Counted from the stretch's first letter, positions 36,130-46,065 are shown. The stretch: DNA of 64,000 bases from Lysobacter arvi (GCA_031216755.1 JARUHG010000002.1:62001-126000), one strand, 5' to 3'. Translations and numbers: made by a program. The notes: generated from the sequence alone by a model not told the origin.

Positions 36130-37740
36130 TCACTCGTGCAGGGCGCGCATCAAATTCTCGAAGTCCCTGCCATCCCGTTGAAGGACTGGCAGGCCATGCT
36201 CCACTCGGTATATGTACGCCCCGTGCACTAGCGTGTGATCGCTCGGGACCGGTTTGAATAAACCCACATCTCTCGTCATTTCAGAAAATGGCGCGCTGTA
36301 CTCCAGCGTGTCACCGTTCCGGGTGAGGTAGATCGCGTAGGTTTCGGTCTCGTCATCAGTCAAGAAGGCAAAATCCCTGACGCCATCAAAATCATAATCG
36401 TCGTAGTGAAGAGGGTGTTGCCCACTTCGCGGAACCTCGGTTATCTCCGCTTCCGTGAGCTGGTCGCACAAGGCATACCCGATATCGCCGGTGTGTTCTG
36501 CTACCAACGCGTCGTCCTTCTTTCTAAAGATTCGGTAACGCGCGCTTGTCCTGTTCGGCTTGTCAGGCGCGTCGGTGAGACGCATCTCCGCTCGGAAATG
36601 CGCAGAAAAGTCCTCGAACGGGAAAGTATGGGTGAGAGCGGTACGTTCGAGGTTCTTGAGGTAACCCGACGTCAACTCCCTAAGATCGTCGCCCTCACGT
36701 TTCACCGCCCTGTACACGTATCGCGCTCCTCCGACGTCTACTTCGACCTGCGCACGGTCATCGGACATGGAAATCGCGTAACGGGCGGCTCCGTTCGCGA
36801 AGCTGAGGCGCCTGGATCCGGGGTCATAGACGAAGGCGCCGGAGGCCTCCTGCACCTCGCGGTCGGGGTAGAGAAACTCGATTTCTCCATTCTTCTTCGA
36901 GATCGCGTAGAACAACTCGTGGTCGAGGACAAGCAGCTGCACATGTCGGCCATCGGCAAGGTCCAGTTTCACCCAGTGATCCGCAGAGGAGTCCGCTGGA
37001 TCCGGCATTCTCCGGTAGCCGGCTGCCGCCGACATCTTGCCGTTACGCACCGCCGTTTCCTGATAGAACGTCGGGTAAGGTGCGTAATAAGCGGTCCCTT
37101 CCTCGACCTGCCGCACTGGAGTCGGAACGCCATTCTCAATCGCAAACTCAACGTACAAATGGTGACAGCAGCCGGATTTGCTCATTGCGCTCAGGCGCTT
37201 CCTGGCACGATCAACCTGGAACAAGCCGCAGTATTCCTGGGCAAGTTCAGTCAGTGCCTTGTCGGCGTGCAGGGCGCCTGATTTGTCTCCGACGAACACC
37301 TCGTAAGACGGGCCGTGGTAACACGAATTCTGGCCGTCCATGACGGCCATGTCGGTGATGCCGTCGAAGTTGAAGTCCTCCTGCACGATTAGCTCGGCAG
37401 TGTACGGTTCCATGCCGGCGTGGCTCTCAAGACCGAGCGGAAGTTCGTTGGCCTCGATCTTGACCGCTTCACGCCCAGAGCGATCAAACACGCGGATCAC
37501 GCCTGGCGTGAATACGTCCTCGCCAGTGGCGTCGGCGATCTCCAGCGTCGCTGTGTACGGCGCGAGAACATTAGCGATCTTTAGCGTCCTCGCCTCTGCA
37601 CAACTCCCGAGCATGCAGATAACTAGCACCGCGAAGCACGACAGGACGATGAGAGGATCGGAGATCGATACACGAGGCCTCCTGCGTGTTCTCCGTTCGA
37701 CGCCCAAAAAACAGCACCCGTGGCGTAGTGTGAGGCACAT
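36130..37740 (-). CDS. XAC2610-related protein with two calcium-loop motifs
   Basis: A protein of about 536 residues with an N-terminal hydrophobic segment (SDPLIVLSCFAVLVICMLGSC, possible lipobox). It has two DxDxDG-type loops: EDFNFDGITDMAVMDGQNSC and YDDYDFDGVRDFAFLTDDE. This pattern with the conserved Cys resembles XAC2610, the periplasmic inhibitor of a type IV-secreted lysozyme-like effector in Xanthomonas citri; here two such modules seem joined. Base composition and codon use are visibly AT-richer than neighbours, suggesting transfer. The start is uncertain: the ATG at 37740 is used, but others lie upstream and near the hydrophobic segment. No effector gene is adjacent, so an immunity role is only a possibility. 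Confidence 0.6.
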   Translation of the reverse strand: MCLTLRHGCCFLGVERRTRRRPRVSISDPLIVLSCFAVLVICMLGSCAEARTLKIANVLAPYTATLEIADATGEDVFTPGVIRVFDRSGREAVKIEANELPLGLESHAGMEPYTAELIVQEDFNFDGITDMAVMDGQNSCYHGPSYEVFVGDKSGALHADKALTELAQEYCGLFQVDRARKRLSAMSKSGCCHHLYVEFAIENGVPTPVRQVEEGTAYYAPYPTFYQETAVRNGKMSAAAGYRRMPDPADSSADHWVKLDLADGRHVQLLVLDHELFYAISKKNGEIEFLYPDREVQEASGAFVYDPGSRRLSFANGAARYAISMSDDRAQVEVDVGGARYVYRAVKREGDDLRELTSGYLKNLERTALTHTFPFEDFSAHFRAEMRLTDAPDKPNRTSARYRIFRKKDDALVAEHTGDIGYALCDQLTEAEITEVPRSGQHPLHYDDYDFDGVRDFAFLTDDETETYAIYLTRNGDTLEYSAPFSEMTRDVGLFKPVPSDHTLVHGAYIYRVEHGLPVLQRDGRDFENLMRALHE

Positions 37741-37944
37741 GATGTCATTCGATCCATGAGTCGAAAGGACAAGTCTCTCCAGCGTTGCGGAGGCGTCCAT
37801 GCGAACGATTCGCCGGTAGTCGAGCCGGATGTGGTCTCGCCGCGCCTTTGAACGCAATACCGGGACCGCTTTGCCCGTGCGCTATCGACCTAGCCCCCGG
37901 CCCTTGCTGCGGGATGACGGAAAGTGGAATGGCGGGTGCGCTAT

Positions 37945-38919
37945 CTACGAACGCGAGGTTTCCACCTGCAGCGGCAAGCTCGCCCGGATGCACGTTCCCG
38001 CGCCGGGCACCGTCTCGATGTCGAACGTGCCGCCCAGGTGGGTCGCGCGTTCGCGCATGGCGATCAGGCCCAGGCCGTGGACCTGGTCGGGATCGAAGCC
38101 GCGGCCGTCGTCGATGATCGACAGCAGGATCTGATCGCCGCGCGGCGCGAGCAGCACCGTCACCTGCGTCGCACCGGAATGCCGCAGCACGTTGGTCAGC
38201 GCTTCCTGTGCGATGCGGAAGCACGCCAGTTCGACCGTGGGTTCCGGGCGGTCCAGCAGGGGCGCGAGGTCGAGTTCCAGCGCGGGCGTGCCACCGCGAC
38301 GGAACAGCCGGTCGCACTGCCAGCGCAGCGCGGCGACGAGGCCGAGCGCGTCCAGTTGCGGCGGCCGCAGCAGGATCGAGAGATCGCGCAGCTTGGCGAT
38401 GGTCGAGTCGGCGATCCCGACGATCTCCTCGACGATTTCGCGCCGCCCGGCCTCGTCCTCGCCTTCGATCGACGTCGCCGCCATCTTCATCGCCGAGATC
38501 GCCTGGCCGATGTCGTCGTGCAGTTCGCGCGACAGCGTGCGGCGTTCGTTTTCCTGGACGTCGATCAGGCGCGCGTTGAGCGCGTGCAGTTCCTGCTGTT
38601 GCTGCTGCAGGTGCGCGGTCAGTTCGATCTCGCGGGTGTCCGAACACGTGCGGCGCAACATTGCGAACAGCAGCACGGCGACCAGCGGCAGCGACAGCGC
38701 GTTGGCGACCCAATGCGCGGCGTCGCCGACGAAGCGGCGCAGCTCCAGCGCCAGCGCCGGCGCGACCAGCGCCATCCACGCAATGGCCAGCGCGGCCATC
38801 GCCAGCGACAGCAGCCATCCGTTGCGCCCACGCAAACGGGCGCGCAAACCTGCGCGCCCGTCCGGGGTGTGCCCTGTGGACCCGATGGGGCCCGTCGGCG
38901 AAGGAGGGATCTGGTTCAT
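37945..38919 (-). CDS. NarL-type sensor histidine kinase, orphan
   Basis: This protein of about 324 residues begins MNQIPPSPTG. It has two membrane helices (WLLSLAMAALAIAWMALVAPALAL and WVANALSLPLVAVLLFAML) with a short loop, a coiled coil (HLQQQQQELHALNARLIDVQENERRTLSRE), the HisKA_3 phospho-His in RELHDDIGQAISAMK, and an ATPase domain with RIAQEALTNVLRHSGA and DDGRGFD...GLGLIAMRERA. It lacks a sizeable periplasmic sensor. No response-regulator gene is adjacent, which is unusual for this family. An ATG at 38961 would overlap the upstream receptor gene and is a less likely start. Confidence 0.85.
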   Translation of the reverse strand: MNQIPPSPTGPIGSTGHTPDGRAGLRARLRGRNGWLLSLAMAALAIAWMALVAPALALELRRFVGDAAHWVANALSLPLVAVLLFAMLRRTCSDTREIELTAHLQQQQQELHALNARLIDVQENERRTLSRELHDDIGQAISAMKMAATSIEGEDEAGRREIVEEIVGIADSTIAKLRDLSILLRPPQLDALGLVAALRWQCDRLFRRGGTPALELDLAPLLDRPEPTVELACFRIAQEALTNVLRHSGATQVTVLLAPRGDQILLSIIDDGRGFDPDQVHGLGLIAMRERATHLGGTFDIETVPGAGTCIRASLPLQVETSRS

Positions 38920-38935
38920 CCCGTCATGTGGCGGA

Positions 38936-40108
38936 TCAGAAGAGTTCGACGCTACCAGCATCCATCGACTGCTGCATCACGGCCTTGTGAGGCGGACGCT
39001 CCCACTCGGCCTTCATCTGGGCGATGCGCTGGCCGAGCTGCTGCAGGGCCTGGCGCACTTCGGCGTCGGCGCGGTCGGCGTTGTGCAGCAGCTGGTGCAG
39101 GGCGGTGGCTTCGCGGTTGATCGCGCTCAGGCGGTCCAGGTGCGTGGTGGCCGCGCCCAGGGCCTGGGTGGCGATGTCCTCGAACTGCAGCGAACGCACG
39201 GCTTCGGCGACGGAACCGTCGATCGCGCGGCCGCAATCGGCGATCTCGCGCATGCCGTTGCCCAGGCCGCGGTTGATGCCGTCCACGCGTTCCAGCATGG
39301 CGGCGGCTTCGGCGCGGGCGCCGCGGGAGCGGTCCATGTCGCGCGAGGCCATCGTGGTGACGGTGTCGCGGACCCGGGCGATGGCGTCCTTGGAGCTGTG
39401 CGCGAGCTTGCGGATCTGCTCGTTGAACGCGGTGGAGCGCTCGGACAGGTTGCGCACCTCGTCGGCGACGACCGCGAAGCCCCGACCCGCCTCGCCGGCA
39501 CGCGCCGCCTCGATGGCGGCGTTGAGCGCCAGCAGGTTGGTCTGGTCGGCGATCGACTTGACGTCTTCCAGCAGCGCGAAGATGCCGTCCAGGTGCTCGG
39601 CCATCGCGTCGATGTGCGTCACGGTGGTGGTGCTCTGGCCGCTCACGGCCTCCAACGCTTCCACCAGTTGTTCCATCTGCTGGCTGGCCTGCAGGGCGAA
39701 GCGCGAGACGTCCACGCCGCCGTGCTCGCCGTCGGTGCGGTCGATGATGCGCGAGACCACTTCGCTCTGTTCGCGCGACTTGCGGTTGACCGCTTCGAAG
39801 CTGGTGCCGAGCTTGGCGACCGACTCGCGGATCAGCGTGCGGGTGCGATCGATCTCGCCGCGCGAACCCTGCACTTCGGAATTGACGAAGTTGCGCAGGT
39901 CGTCGAGCAGGCGCGTCTGTTCGCGTAGCATCGCCGCGTCGTTGTGGCTGGGCCGCTGCATGGTCCAGGCGAAGCCCAGCCAGGCCAGCGTCATGGCGAC
40001 GAGCGCGCCCCATTGCACGGCGGCGGGCCACCCCATCGCTTCGGCGGCAATGAGCAGGGTCGTCAGCACCAGCGGTGCTGCAAGGCGAATCAGTACGCGG
40101 GAATCCAT
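38936..40108 (-). CDS. Chemoreceptor-like protein without a sensory domain
   Basis: This 390-residue protein begins [20 protein letters not shown]. It has two closely spaced membrane helices (about residues 7-26 and 32-50) with only a few residues between them, so no periplasmic ligand domain. The cytoplasmic part is a chemoreceptor signalling hairpin with tip [38 protein letters not shown]. It may sense through the membrane or serve as a scaffold. A sigma-28 promoter (40138-40164) lies 30 bases upstream of the ATG. It ends VELF, not a CheR-docking pentapeptide. Confidence 0.88.
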   Translation of the reverse strand: MDSRVLIRLAAPLVLTTLLIAAEAMGWPAAVQWGALVAMTLAWLGFAWTMQRPSHNDAAMLREQTRLLDDLRNFVNSEVQGSRGEIDRTRTLIRESVAKLGTSFEAVNRKSREQSEVVSRIIDRTDGEHGGVDVSRFALQASQQMEQLVEALEAVSGQSTTTVTHIDAMAEHLDGIFALLEDVKSIADQTNLLALNAAIEAARAGEAGRGFAVVADEVRNLSERSTAFNEQIRKLAHSSKDAIARVRDTVTTMASRDMDRSRGARAEAAAMLERVDGINRGLGNGMREIADCGRAIDGSVAEAVRSLQFEDIATQALGAATTHLDRLSAINREATALHQLLHNADRADAEVRQALQQLGQRIAQMKAEWERPPHKAVMQQSMDAGSVELF

Positions 40109-40137
40109 CTTCGATCTCACCGAATGGGGCAACTTAG

Positions 40138-40164
40138 ATAACGGCGGGTGGGGGCGGTGCTTTA
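40138..40164 (-). promoter_or_regulatory. Sigma-28 (FliA) promoter for the 38936-40108 receptor
   Basis: On the minus strand TAAAGCAC (40157-40164) and GCCGTTAT (40138-40145) are separated by exactly 11 bases, matching the FliA consensus TAAAGTTT-N11-GCCGATAA in spacing and most key bases. Confidence 0.75.
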
Positions 40165-40181
40165 GAGCTGGAAACGAGGGC

Positions 40182-40342
40182 GAAGAAGTGAGAAGTGAGC
40201 GAAAGGCCCAGTGCGTCACGCTTTCACATGCGGGCCTGGCAGGCAGAAAGCAGGGAGCGAAAGCCGAGCGCGAAAGGCCGAGCGCGAAAGGCCGAGCGCT
40301 CACTCACTCCTTCACACCTCTCCACTCACTTCTCGCCTTGCG
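40182..40342. repeat. AGAAGTGAGCG inverted repeat with a 14-base tandem
   Basis: GAAGAAGTGAGAAGTGAGCG at 40182-40201 faces CGCTCACTCACTCC and CCACTCACTTCTCGCC at about 40298-40337. Between them GCCGAGCGCGAAAG is repeated in tandem (40263-40276, 40277-40290, and a partial third copy). It fills much of the gap between the receptor gene and cheB. Confidence 0.65.
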
Positions 40343-40344
40343 TC

Positions 40345-40412
40345 CGCACCGGGGGACCAGGTCGCTGCAACGTTCAATCCGGATGCGCTTCGCTTGCCCG
40401 GGCTGCAAGACC
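40345..40412 (-). repeat. Dispersed repeat, copy 2
   Basis: Read on the minus strand this carries GCAGCCCGGGCAAGCGAAGCGC, then GAACGTTGCAGC and CCCCGGTGCGGAC. It is the reverse-oriented counterpart of the repeat at 34348-34422. Confidence 0.65.
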
Positions 40413-40414
40413 CC

Positions 40415-40528
40415 GTAGGATGGGTAGAGCGAAGCGAAACCCATCGCGGTACGCCGTTTTGCGCGGGGGGCTTGCGGGGCGCGTCGATGGTGGGTTTCGC
40501 TTCGCTCTACCCACCTACGAGGTTTTTG
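40415..40528. repeat. Long inverted repeat downstream of cheB
   Basis: GTAGGATGGGTAGAGCGAAG continuing CGAAACCCATC at 40415-40445 is mirrored by GATGGTGGGTTTCGCTTCGC continuing TCTACCCACCTAC at 40486-40518, with about 40 GC-rich bases between. The arms are about 31 bases and nearly perfect. The structure looks like a REP/BIME or MITE-like element and could act as a two-way terminator for cheB. Confidence 0.75.
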
Positions 40529-40590
40529 CCGCGCAGGCAGCGGATCGGACAACCGGATACCGACGAAAAATCGCGGCAAGGTCGAACGCC

Positions 40591-41655
40591 TCAATCGCGC
40601 GCGGTGCCTGCCAGCAACCGCTCGGCCACCTGCGACAGCGGCACCGTTTCCTGCGCCGCGCCGAGCGCCACCGCCGCACCGGGCATGCCCCACACGACAC
40701 TGGTGGCTTCGTCCTGCGCGAGGGTGGCCGCGCCGGCCTTGCGCAGGGCCAGCAGGCCGCGCGCGCCGTCGTCGCCCATGCCGGTCAGCAGGGCCGCGCT
40801 TGCGTTGGCCCCGACGTGCTCGGCCACCGAATCGAACAGCGCATCCACGCTGGGACGGTGGCGACGCACCGGATCGTCGTCGCCCAGGCGGCAATGCCAG
40901 CGCGCACCGCTGCGGTACACGCGAAGATGGCGGCCCCCTGGCGCGACGTAGGCGTGGCCGGGCAGCAGTTCCTGCTCGCGCTCGACGTGGATCACCGTCA
41001 TCCGGCTATGCCGGTCCAGCCGATCGGCGAACGGTGCGCTGAACGCGCCCGGGATGTGCTGCGCGATCACCGTCGCCGGTGCGTCGGCGGGCATCTGCGA
41101 CAGCACTTCGCGGATCGCCTCGGTGCCGCCGGTGGAGGCGCCGATCGCGATCAGCCGGTGCGTGGTGCGGTAGGCGACGGCCGGCATCGCGACGGCTTCG
41201 CCCGCGCGCGGCAGCGAGGGCGCGACCACGCGGGCCTTGGCGGCGTGCTTGATCTTCTCGATCAGCAGGCCGGCGTATTCGGTCAGCCCGCGCGCGACGT
41301 CGAGCTTGGGCTTGGCGATGAAATCCACCGCGCCCAGCGCGAGCGCATCGAGCGTGACCTGCGCGCCGCGCTCGGTGAGCGTGGACACCATCACCACCGG
41401 CATCGGCCGCAGTCGCATCAGGTTGCGCAGGAAGGTCAGGCCGTCCATGCGCGGCATTTCGACGTCCAGCGTGAGCACGTCCGGGTCGAGCTGCTTGATC
41501 TTGTCGCGCGCGATGTACGGATCGGCGGCGCTGCCGACCACCTGGATGCCCGGGTCGGCTTCCAGCAGTTGCGTCATCAACTGGCGCACCAGCGCCGAGT
41601 CGTCGACCACGAGCACGCGGACCGGACCGCGCGCGGGAGTCCGCACGGCGTTCAT
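40591..41655 (-). CDS. cheB: CheB, receptor methylesterase/deamidase
   Basis: This 354-residue protein has an N-terminal receiver domain ([16 protein letters not shown], phospho-Asp 64 in [12 protein letters not shown], Lys in DFIAKPK), a linker, and the methylesterase domain with catalytic Ser in [12 protein letters not shown], His in [11 protein letters not shown], and Asp in [11 protein letters not shown]. It removes methyl groups from chemoreceptors and deamidates Gln side chains for adaptation. Its ATG overlaps the cheD stop (TGATG). It is grouped with cheR and cheD about 18 kb from the fliA-cheYZA operon. Confidence 0.97.
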   Translation of the reverse strand: MNAVRTPARGPVRVLVVDDSALVRQLMTQLLEADPGIQVVGSAADPYIARDKIKQLDPDVLTLDVEMPRMDGLTFLRNLMRLRPMPVVMVSTLTERGAQVTLDALALGAVDFIAKPKLDVARGLTEYAGLLIEKIKHAAKARVVAPSLPRAGEAVAMPAVAYRTTHRLIAIGASTGGTEAIREVLSQMPADAPATVIAQHIPGAFSAPFADRLDRHSRMTVIHVEREQELLPGHAYVAPGGRHLRVYRSGARWHCRLGDDDPVRRHRPSVDALFDSVAEHVGANASAALLTGMGDDGARGLLALRKAGAATLAQDEATSVVWGMPGAAVALGAAQETVPLSQVAERLLAGTARD

Positions 41656-42260
41656 CAGAACAGCTCCACGCCGCCGCTGGCGACCGGCTCGCGCGCGAGG
41701 CGGCCGTAGTAGGCGCGCTCGGCATCGACGATCACGTCGTTGCGCGCCGACGGCAGGCGCTTGACCAGCGTGCGCCCGGTCTGCGCGAAGAAGCAGACCT
41801 TGCGCGGGTGGACGTCGCCGAGGTCCTGCGCCATCACCGGGATCTGTTCGGCGCCGAGGTATTCGAGGACGAACGACGCGTTGCGGGTGCCGATCGGGTC
41901 GCTGTAGAAGCCCGACAGCACGTTGCCGCCGCCGAACACCTTGGCCAGCAGGCGCGAGCGTCGCGCGCCGCGCTTGAGCAGGTCGTTGATCAGCAGTTCC
42001 ATGGCGTGCGCGCCGTAGCGCGAGGACACCGAGCCGGCTTCGCCGCCCGGCAGCATGAAGTGGTTCATGCCGCCGACCTGCACCATCGGGTCGTACAGGC
42101 ACGCGGCCACGCACGAGCCCAGCAGCGTGACCAGCGCGATCGGGCGGTCGGTGACGCGGTAATCGGCCGGCAGCAGCTTGATCGCCTCGGTCTGCAGGAC
42201 CGGATCGAAGTAGCTGCCCGGCTCGACGGCGGGGCGGGCGGTGCTCATGGCGGCGTTCAT
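41655..42260 (-). CDS. cheD: CheD, receptor glutamine deamidase
   Basis: This 201-residue protein begins [20 protein letters not shown]. The catalytic Cys is in [14 protein letters not shown] (Cys 50) and the His in [12 protein letters not shown] (His 67), followed by [23 protein letters not shown] and KVFGGGN. CheD deamidates selected receptor glutamines and can bind CheC-type phosphatases; no cheC is seen here, and CheZ is present instead. It starts nine bases after cheR and is coupled to cheB. An ATG at 42248 is an alternative start. It ends SGGVELF. Confidence 0.95.
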   Translation of the reverse strand: MNAAMSTARPAVEPGSYFDPVLQTEAIKLLPADYRVTDRPIALVTLLGSCVAACLYDPMVQVGGMNHFMLPGGEAGSVSSRYGAHAMELLINDLLKRGARRSRLLAKVFGGGNVLSGFYSDPIGTRNASFVLEYLGAEQIPVMAQDLGDVHPRKVCFFAQTGRTLVKRLPSARNDVIVDAERAYYGRLAREPVASGGVELF

Positions 42261-42268
42261 GGCGGCGG

Positions 42269-43111
42269 TTACTTGCGAACGGCGGGGCGGTAGGTCGTGC
42301 GTCCGCACGCCGTGACGAGGTCGTGCGCGTGGCCGAAGCTCTCCGAATGCCCGGCGAAGAGCAGGCCGTCGGAGGCGATCAGCGGCGCGATTCGGGTCAG
42401 GACCTGGTACTGCGTGGCCTTGTCGAAATAGATCATCACGTTGCGGCAGAACACCGCATCGAAGCCGCCGCGCAGGCCGTAGTCGTCGTCGAGCAGGTTG
42501 AGCGGGCGGAACTCGATCAGCGCCTGCAGTTCCGGCTTCACGCGGCACAGGCCGGCGTTGTTGCCGCTGCCGCGCTGGAAGAACTGGCGGCGACGCTGCA
42601 ACGACAGGCCGTTGATGCGTTCGACCGGGTACACCCCGCGCGCGGCGGTCTGCAGCACGTTGGTGTCGATGTCGGTGGCCAGTATGCGCACCGGCGGCGT
42701 CATCGTGCCGTACGCCTCGCAGGCGGTGATCGCCAGCGTGTACGGCTCCTCGCCGGTGGACGCGGCGTTGCACCAGATCGACGCGCCGTCGCGGCAATGC
42801 TCGCGCAGGTGCGTGTTGAGCATGTCGAAGTGGTGCGCCTCGCGGAAGAACGAGGTGAGGTTGGTGGTGAGCGCGTTGATGAACCCCTGCAGCTCGGCGT
42901 CCGGATCGGCTTCGACGAAATCGAGGTAGTCGCCAAAGCGGTCCATGTCGAGCGCGCGCACGCGTCGCGCGAGGCGGCTGTAGACCATGTCGCGCTTGTG
43001 CGGGTGCAGGTGGATGCCGGCGTGGTCGCGGATCATCCGGCAGACGCGGCGGAAGTCGCGGTCGTCGAAGGTGAATTCGCGGTCGTCGGTGGTGCGCGCT
43101 GAAGGACGCAT
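42269..43111 (-). CDS. cheR: CheR, receptor methyltransferase
   Basis: This 280-residue protein begins [27 protein letters not shown]. The N-terminal helical domain recognises receptors. The SAM domain has [44 protein letters not shown] and [14 protein letters not shown]. It methylates glutamates of chemoreceptors. The beta-subdomain is present, so it may tether to C-terminal pentapeptides such as the EWQEF end of the receptor encoded immediately upstream. Start 43111 is chosen by family length; the longer frame runs into repeat sequence. Confidence 0.95.
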   Translation of the reverse strand: MRPSARTTDDREFTFDDRDFRRVCRMIRDHAGIHLHPHKRDMVYSRLARRVRALDMDRFGDYLDFVEADPDAELQGFINALTTNLTSFFREAHHFDMLNTHLREHCRDGASIWCNAASTGEEPYTLAITACEAYGTMTPPVRILATDIDTNVLQTAARGVYPVERINGLSLQRRRQFFQRGSGNNAGLCRVKPELQALIEFRPLNLLDDDYGLRGGFDAVFCRNVMIYFDKATQYQVLTRIAPLIASDGLLFAGHSESFGHAHDLVTACGRTTYRPAVRK

Positions 43112-43312
43112 GGATGGGGCTCGTTCCGGCGGGGGAGGGCGCTTCACTTCTCCCTGCGGGAGAAGGTGCCCGGGGGGCGGATGAGGGGCAACGCAGGCTC
43201 GACGCTCGAACCCGCAGTGCAGCACTGCACTGGCGGTGTTCGCCTGACGCTTCGTTACCCCTCAACCAAGCCCCTCTCCGGTGGGAAAGGGGCTTTTGAG
43301 CTACGGTGAAAC
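43112..43312. repeat. Palindrome-rich gap between receptor gene and cheR
   Basis: Three hairpins are seen: CTTCTCCC-TGC-GGGAGAAG (43147-43165), GCAGTGC-A-GCACTGC near 43215-43229, and AAGCCCCTCTCC faced by GGGAAAGGGGCTT at about 43268-43296. No promoter for cheR was found, so cheR-cheD-cheB may be read from the upstream receptor promoter. Confidence 0.55.
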
Positions 43313-45994
43313 TCAGAACTCCTGCCACTCCCCGTCCGCGCTGTTCGCGGCGGCGGTGGCGCGGACCTTGCGGGCAGCGGGCTTGGCGGCCGGCGCGGCG
43401 GGCTTGGCGCGCGACGGCTTGGCCGCCGGCATCTCCACCACCTGCGCGGCGCGCACGGCCTGCGCCGTGTTCGCGTGCGCCAGGCGGAACACCGCGACCG
43501 TCTGCACCAGCTGCTCGGACTGCTGTTCGAGGCTGCGTGCGGCGGCGGACGCCTGTTCGACCAGCGCCGCGTTCTGCTGCGTGCCTTCGTCCATCTGCGT
43601 GATCGCGTTGTTGACCTGCTCGATGCCCGAGCTCTGTTCCTGCGACGCCGCCGAGATGTCGGCGATGATGTCGGTGACCTTCTTCACGCTGGTCACGATC
43701 TCGTGCATCGTGCGGCCGGCCTGGTCGACCAGCTGGCTGCCTTCCTCGACCTTGCCGACCGAGTCGCCGATCAGCTGCTTGATCTCCTTGGCGGCGTTGG
43801 CCGAGCGCTGTGCGAGCGAGCGCACTTCGCTGGCCACCACGGCGAAACCACGGCCCTGTTCGCCGGCGCGCGCCGCTTCCACCGCGGCGTTCAGCGCGAG
43901 GATGTTGGTCTGGAACGCGATGCCGTCGATCACGCCGATGATGTCGGCGATCTTCTTCGACGACTGGTTGATCGCGTTCATGGTGTTGACCACTTCGCCG
44001 ACCACGACGCCGCCCTGGCCAGCGACTTCCGCCGCGCTCTGCGCAAGCTGGTTGGCCTGGCGCGCGTTGTCGGCGTTCTGGCGCACGGTGGAGGTGAGTT
44101 CCTCCATCGACGAAGCGGTTTCTTCCAGCGATGCGGCCTGCTGCTCGGTGCGCTGCGACAGGTCGTTGTTGCCGGCGGCGATTTCCGCGGCGGCCGAGCT
44201 GATCGCATCCGAACCCTGGCGGATCTGGCCGACGATCTGCGCGAGCTGGTCGACGGTGCGGTTGGCGTCGCCGGCGAGGCGGCCGAACTGGCCCGGCAGT
44301 TCCACTTCGACGCGGCGGTTGAGGTCGCCATCGGCGACGGCCGACAGCAGCGTGCCGACTTCGTGCAGGCCTTCCTCGGCGGTCGCCATCAGCTGGTTCA
44401 GCGACTGCACCACGTCGTGGTAGACGAACTCGAAGCGCGATGCGTCGCCGCGACGGCTGAAGTCGCCGGCGACGGCGGCGTCGACCAGCGTCTTGATCTC
44501 GGCGTTGATCGCGTTCATGCCGCTCTTGACCGAATCGACGGCGTCGGTGATGCGCGCCTTCTGGCCCGGCAGGCGGTCCATGTCGCGCGACAGGTCGCCG
44601 CGCGCGTAGGAGGCGACGATCTCGATCGCGCGCGTGTTCACCTGGATGTGCGAATCGACCAGCGTGTTCACCTCACCGGCCATCTGGCCGTACGCGCCGG
44701 GGAAATCCTCGCTGCGCAGGCGGCGGTCGATCTCGCCCGCCTGGTGCGCCTCGAACAGGTCGCGCTGGGCGCCGGCGAAGTTGCGCAGCGTGTTGATGGC
44801 GCGTTCCAGGCCGCGCGCGATGTCGCGCACTTCGTCGCGGCTGTCCACGCGCACCGCGTCGGGGAACTCGCCGCGGGCGAGCAGGTCGGACGCGTCCTGC
44901 ACTTCCTTGAGCGCGGCGCGCGTGCTGCGGCTGAAGCCCAGGAACAGGTACGTCGCCAGCGCCAGGATCAGGATGCACACGCTCAGCGTCAGCGCGGTGC
45001 GCTGCTGCAGGCGGGCGATCTCGGCCGACGCGGCTTCGTCGAGCGAGGTGCTCGCCGCCGACAACGCCGCGGCCAGCGCCAGGCGCGTGGCCTCGGTGCG
45101 CGCGGCCATGATCTTCACCGGCAGCACCGGGGTTTCCGCGTCGAGGATGTGCTTCTGGATGTCGGCGTTCTGCTTGGCCACCGCATCGAGCGCCTTGCGG
45201 AAGGGCGCGCCCATGCTGGCGCCCAGCGACGCCATTTCCTCTTCGGCGTCCTTGATCTCGATTTCCGAACGCGTGCGCACGTAGTCCTGCATGTTGCGCG
45301 AGACGGCCAGGCCCGTGCGGTCGTCGACCCAGATCGCGCCGTCGCCCAGCACGCGCAGCGCGGTGGCGCTCTGCTGCTGGGTGTATTCGGCGAGGGTGGG
45401 AACCCACACGGTCGCGGCGCGGCCGACGTACAGCACGGCGGCGTTCTGCGCCTGCGCCAGGCCGGTTTCGTCGGCGATCAGGCTGTGCACTTCACCGAGC
45501 TTGCGCACGGCGGCGGCGTGGTCGTTGGCGGCGGCGGCCGAATCGCTGTGATCGGCGTTGGCCTTGTCCCACGCGGCGCGTGCGTCCTTCAGCGCGGCAG
45601 GCAGCGCCGAATCGGACAGCTGGCGCGACTGCCAGGCGTTGAGCGCGTCGAGTTCGCGCACCACGGCGGCGGCCGATTCCTGCAGCGACTGGTCGGAGAC
45701 TTCGTCCTTGGCGAACTTGCGCACGACCTGCAGTTCGTGCTGCTGGATCGCCATCATCGCGCGGTGCAGATGCGCCAGGCCGACGACGGCGTCGCGCTGC
45801 TGCGTGGCGGCGTTGACCTCGGCGTTGGAGCGCACGACCAGGATGCCGGCCAGCACGCCGCAGGTCAGCATGAAGGCGGCACCGATGACCATCGCCTTCT
45901 GGTTGAAGCGCAGCTGCGACATCAACCGGGTCGCGGGTGCGAGGAAGCGGTCGAGCAGGGCGGCCGGCGGCCGGGTGTGTGCAAGCGTGGACAT
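43313..45994 (-). CDS. Methyl-accepting chemotaxis protein with HAMP array and CheR-docking tail
   Basis: This 893-residue receptor begins [18 protein letters not shown]. The first membrane helix (about 36-54) precedes a periplasmic domain of about 285 residues of no recognised type, then a second helix ([19 protein letters not shown]). Several HAMP-like segments follow ([69 protein letters not shown]), then the signalling hairpin with [38 protein letters not shown]. An Ala/Pro/Lys linker ends in EWQEF, a match to the xWxxF pentapeptide that binds CheR. A sigma-28 promoter precedes it. AGAGGA supports the start at 45994. Confidence 0.93.
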   Translation of the reverse strand: MSTLAHTRPPAALLDRFLAPATRLMSQLRFNQKAMVIGAAFMLTCGVLAGILVVRSNAEVNAATQQRDAVVGLAHLHRAMMAIQQHELQVVRKFAKDEVSDQSLQESAAAVVRELDALNAWQSRQLSDSALPAALKDARAAWDKANADHSDSAAAANDHAAAVRKLGEVHSLIADETGLAQAQNAAVLYVGRAATVWVPTLAEYTQQQSATALRVLGDGAIWVDDRTGLAVSRNMQDYVRTRSEIEIKDAEEEMASLGASMGAPFRKALDAVAKQNADIQKHILDAETPVLPVKIMAARTEATRLALAAALSAASTSLDEAASAEIARLQQRTALTLSVCILILALATYLFLGFSRSTRAALKEVQDASDLLARGEFPDAVRVDSRDEVRDIARGLERAINTLRNFAGAQRDLFEAHQAGEIDRRLRSEDFPGAYGQMAGEVNTLVDSHIQVNTRAIEIVASYARGDLSRDMDRLPGQKARITDAVDSVKSGMNAINAEIKTLVDAAVAGDFSRRGDASRFEFVYHDVVQSLNQLMATAEEGLHEVGTLLSAVADGDLNRRVEVELPGQFGRLAGDANRTVDQLAQIVGQIRQGSDAISSAAAEIAAGNNDLSQRTEQQAASLEETASSMEELTSTVRQNADNARQANQLAQSAAEVAGQGGVVVGEVVNTMNAINQSSKKIADIIGVIDGIAFQTNILALNAAVEAARAGEQGRGFAVVASEVRSLAQRSANAAKEIKQLIGDSVGKVEEGSQLVDQAGRTMHEIVTSVKKVTDIIADISAASQEQSSGIEQVNNAITQMDEGTQQNAALVEQASAAARSLEQQSEQLVQTVAVFRLAHANTAQAVRAAQVVEMPAAKPSRAKPAAPAAKPAARKVRATAAANSADGEWQEF

Positions 45995-46038
45995 GGATCC
46001 TCTCGGGCGGAACGGACCCTTTCGGGTCGACACCCGTT

Positions 46039-46065
46039 GCATCGGCGCGGCGTGGGGAAACTTTA
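46039..46065 (-). promoter_or_regulatory. Sigma-28 promoter for the 43313-45994 receptor
   Basis: TAAAGTTT (46058-46065), 11 bases, then GCCGATGC (46039-46046) on the minus strand. The -35 half is a perfect match to FliA consensus and the -10 half matches six of eight. Confidence 0.88.
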
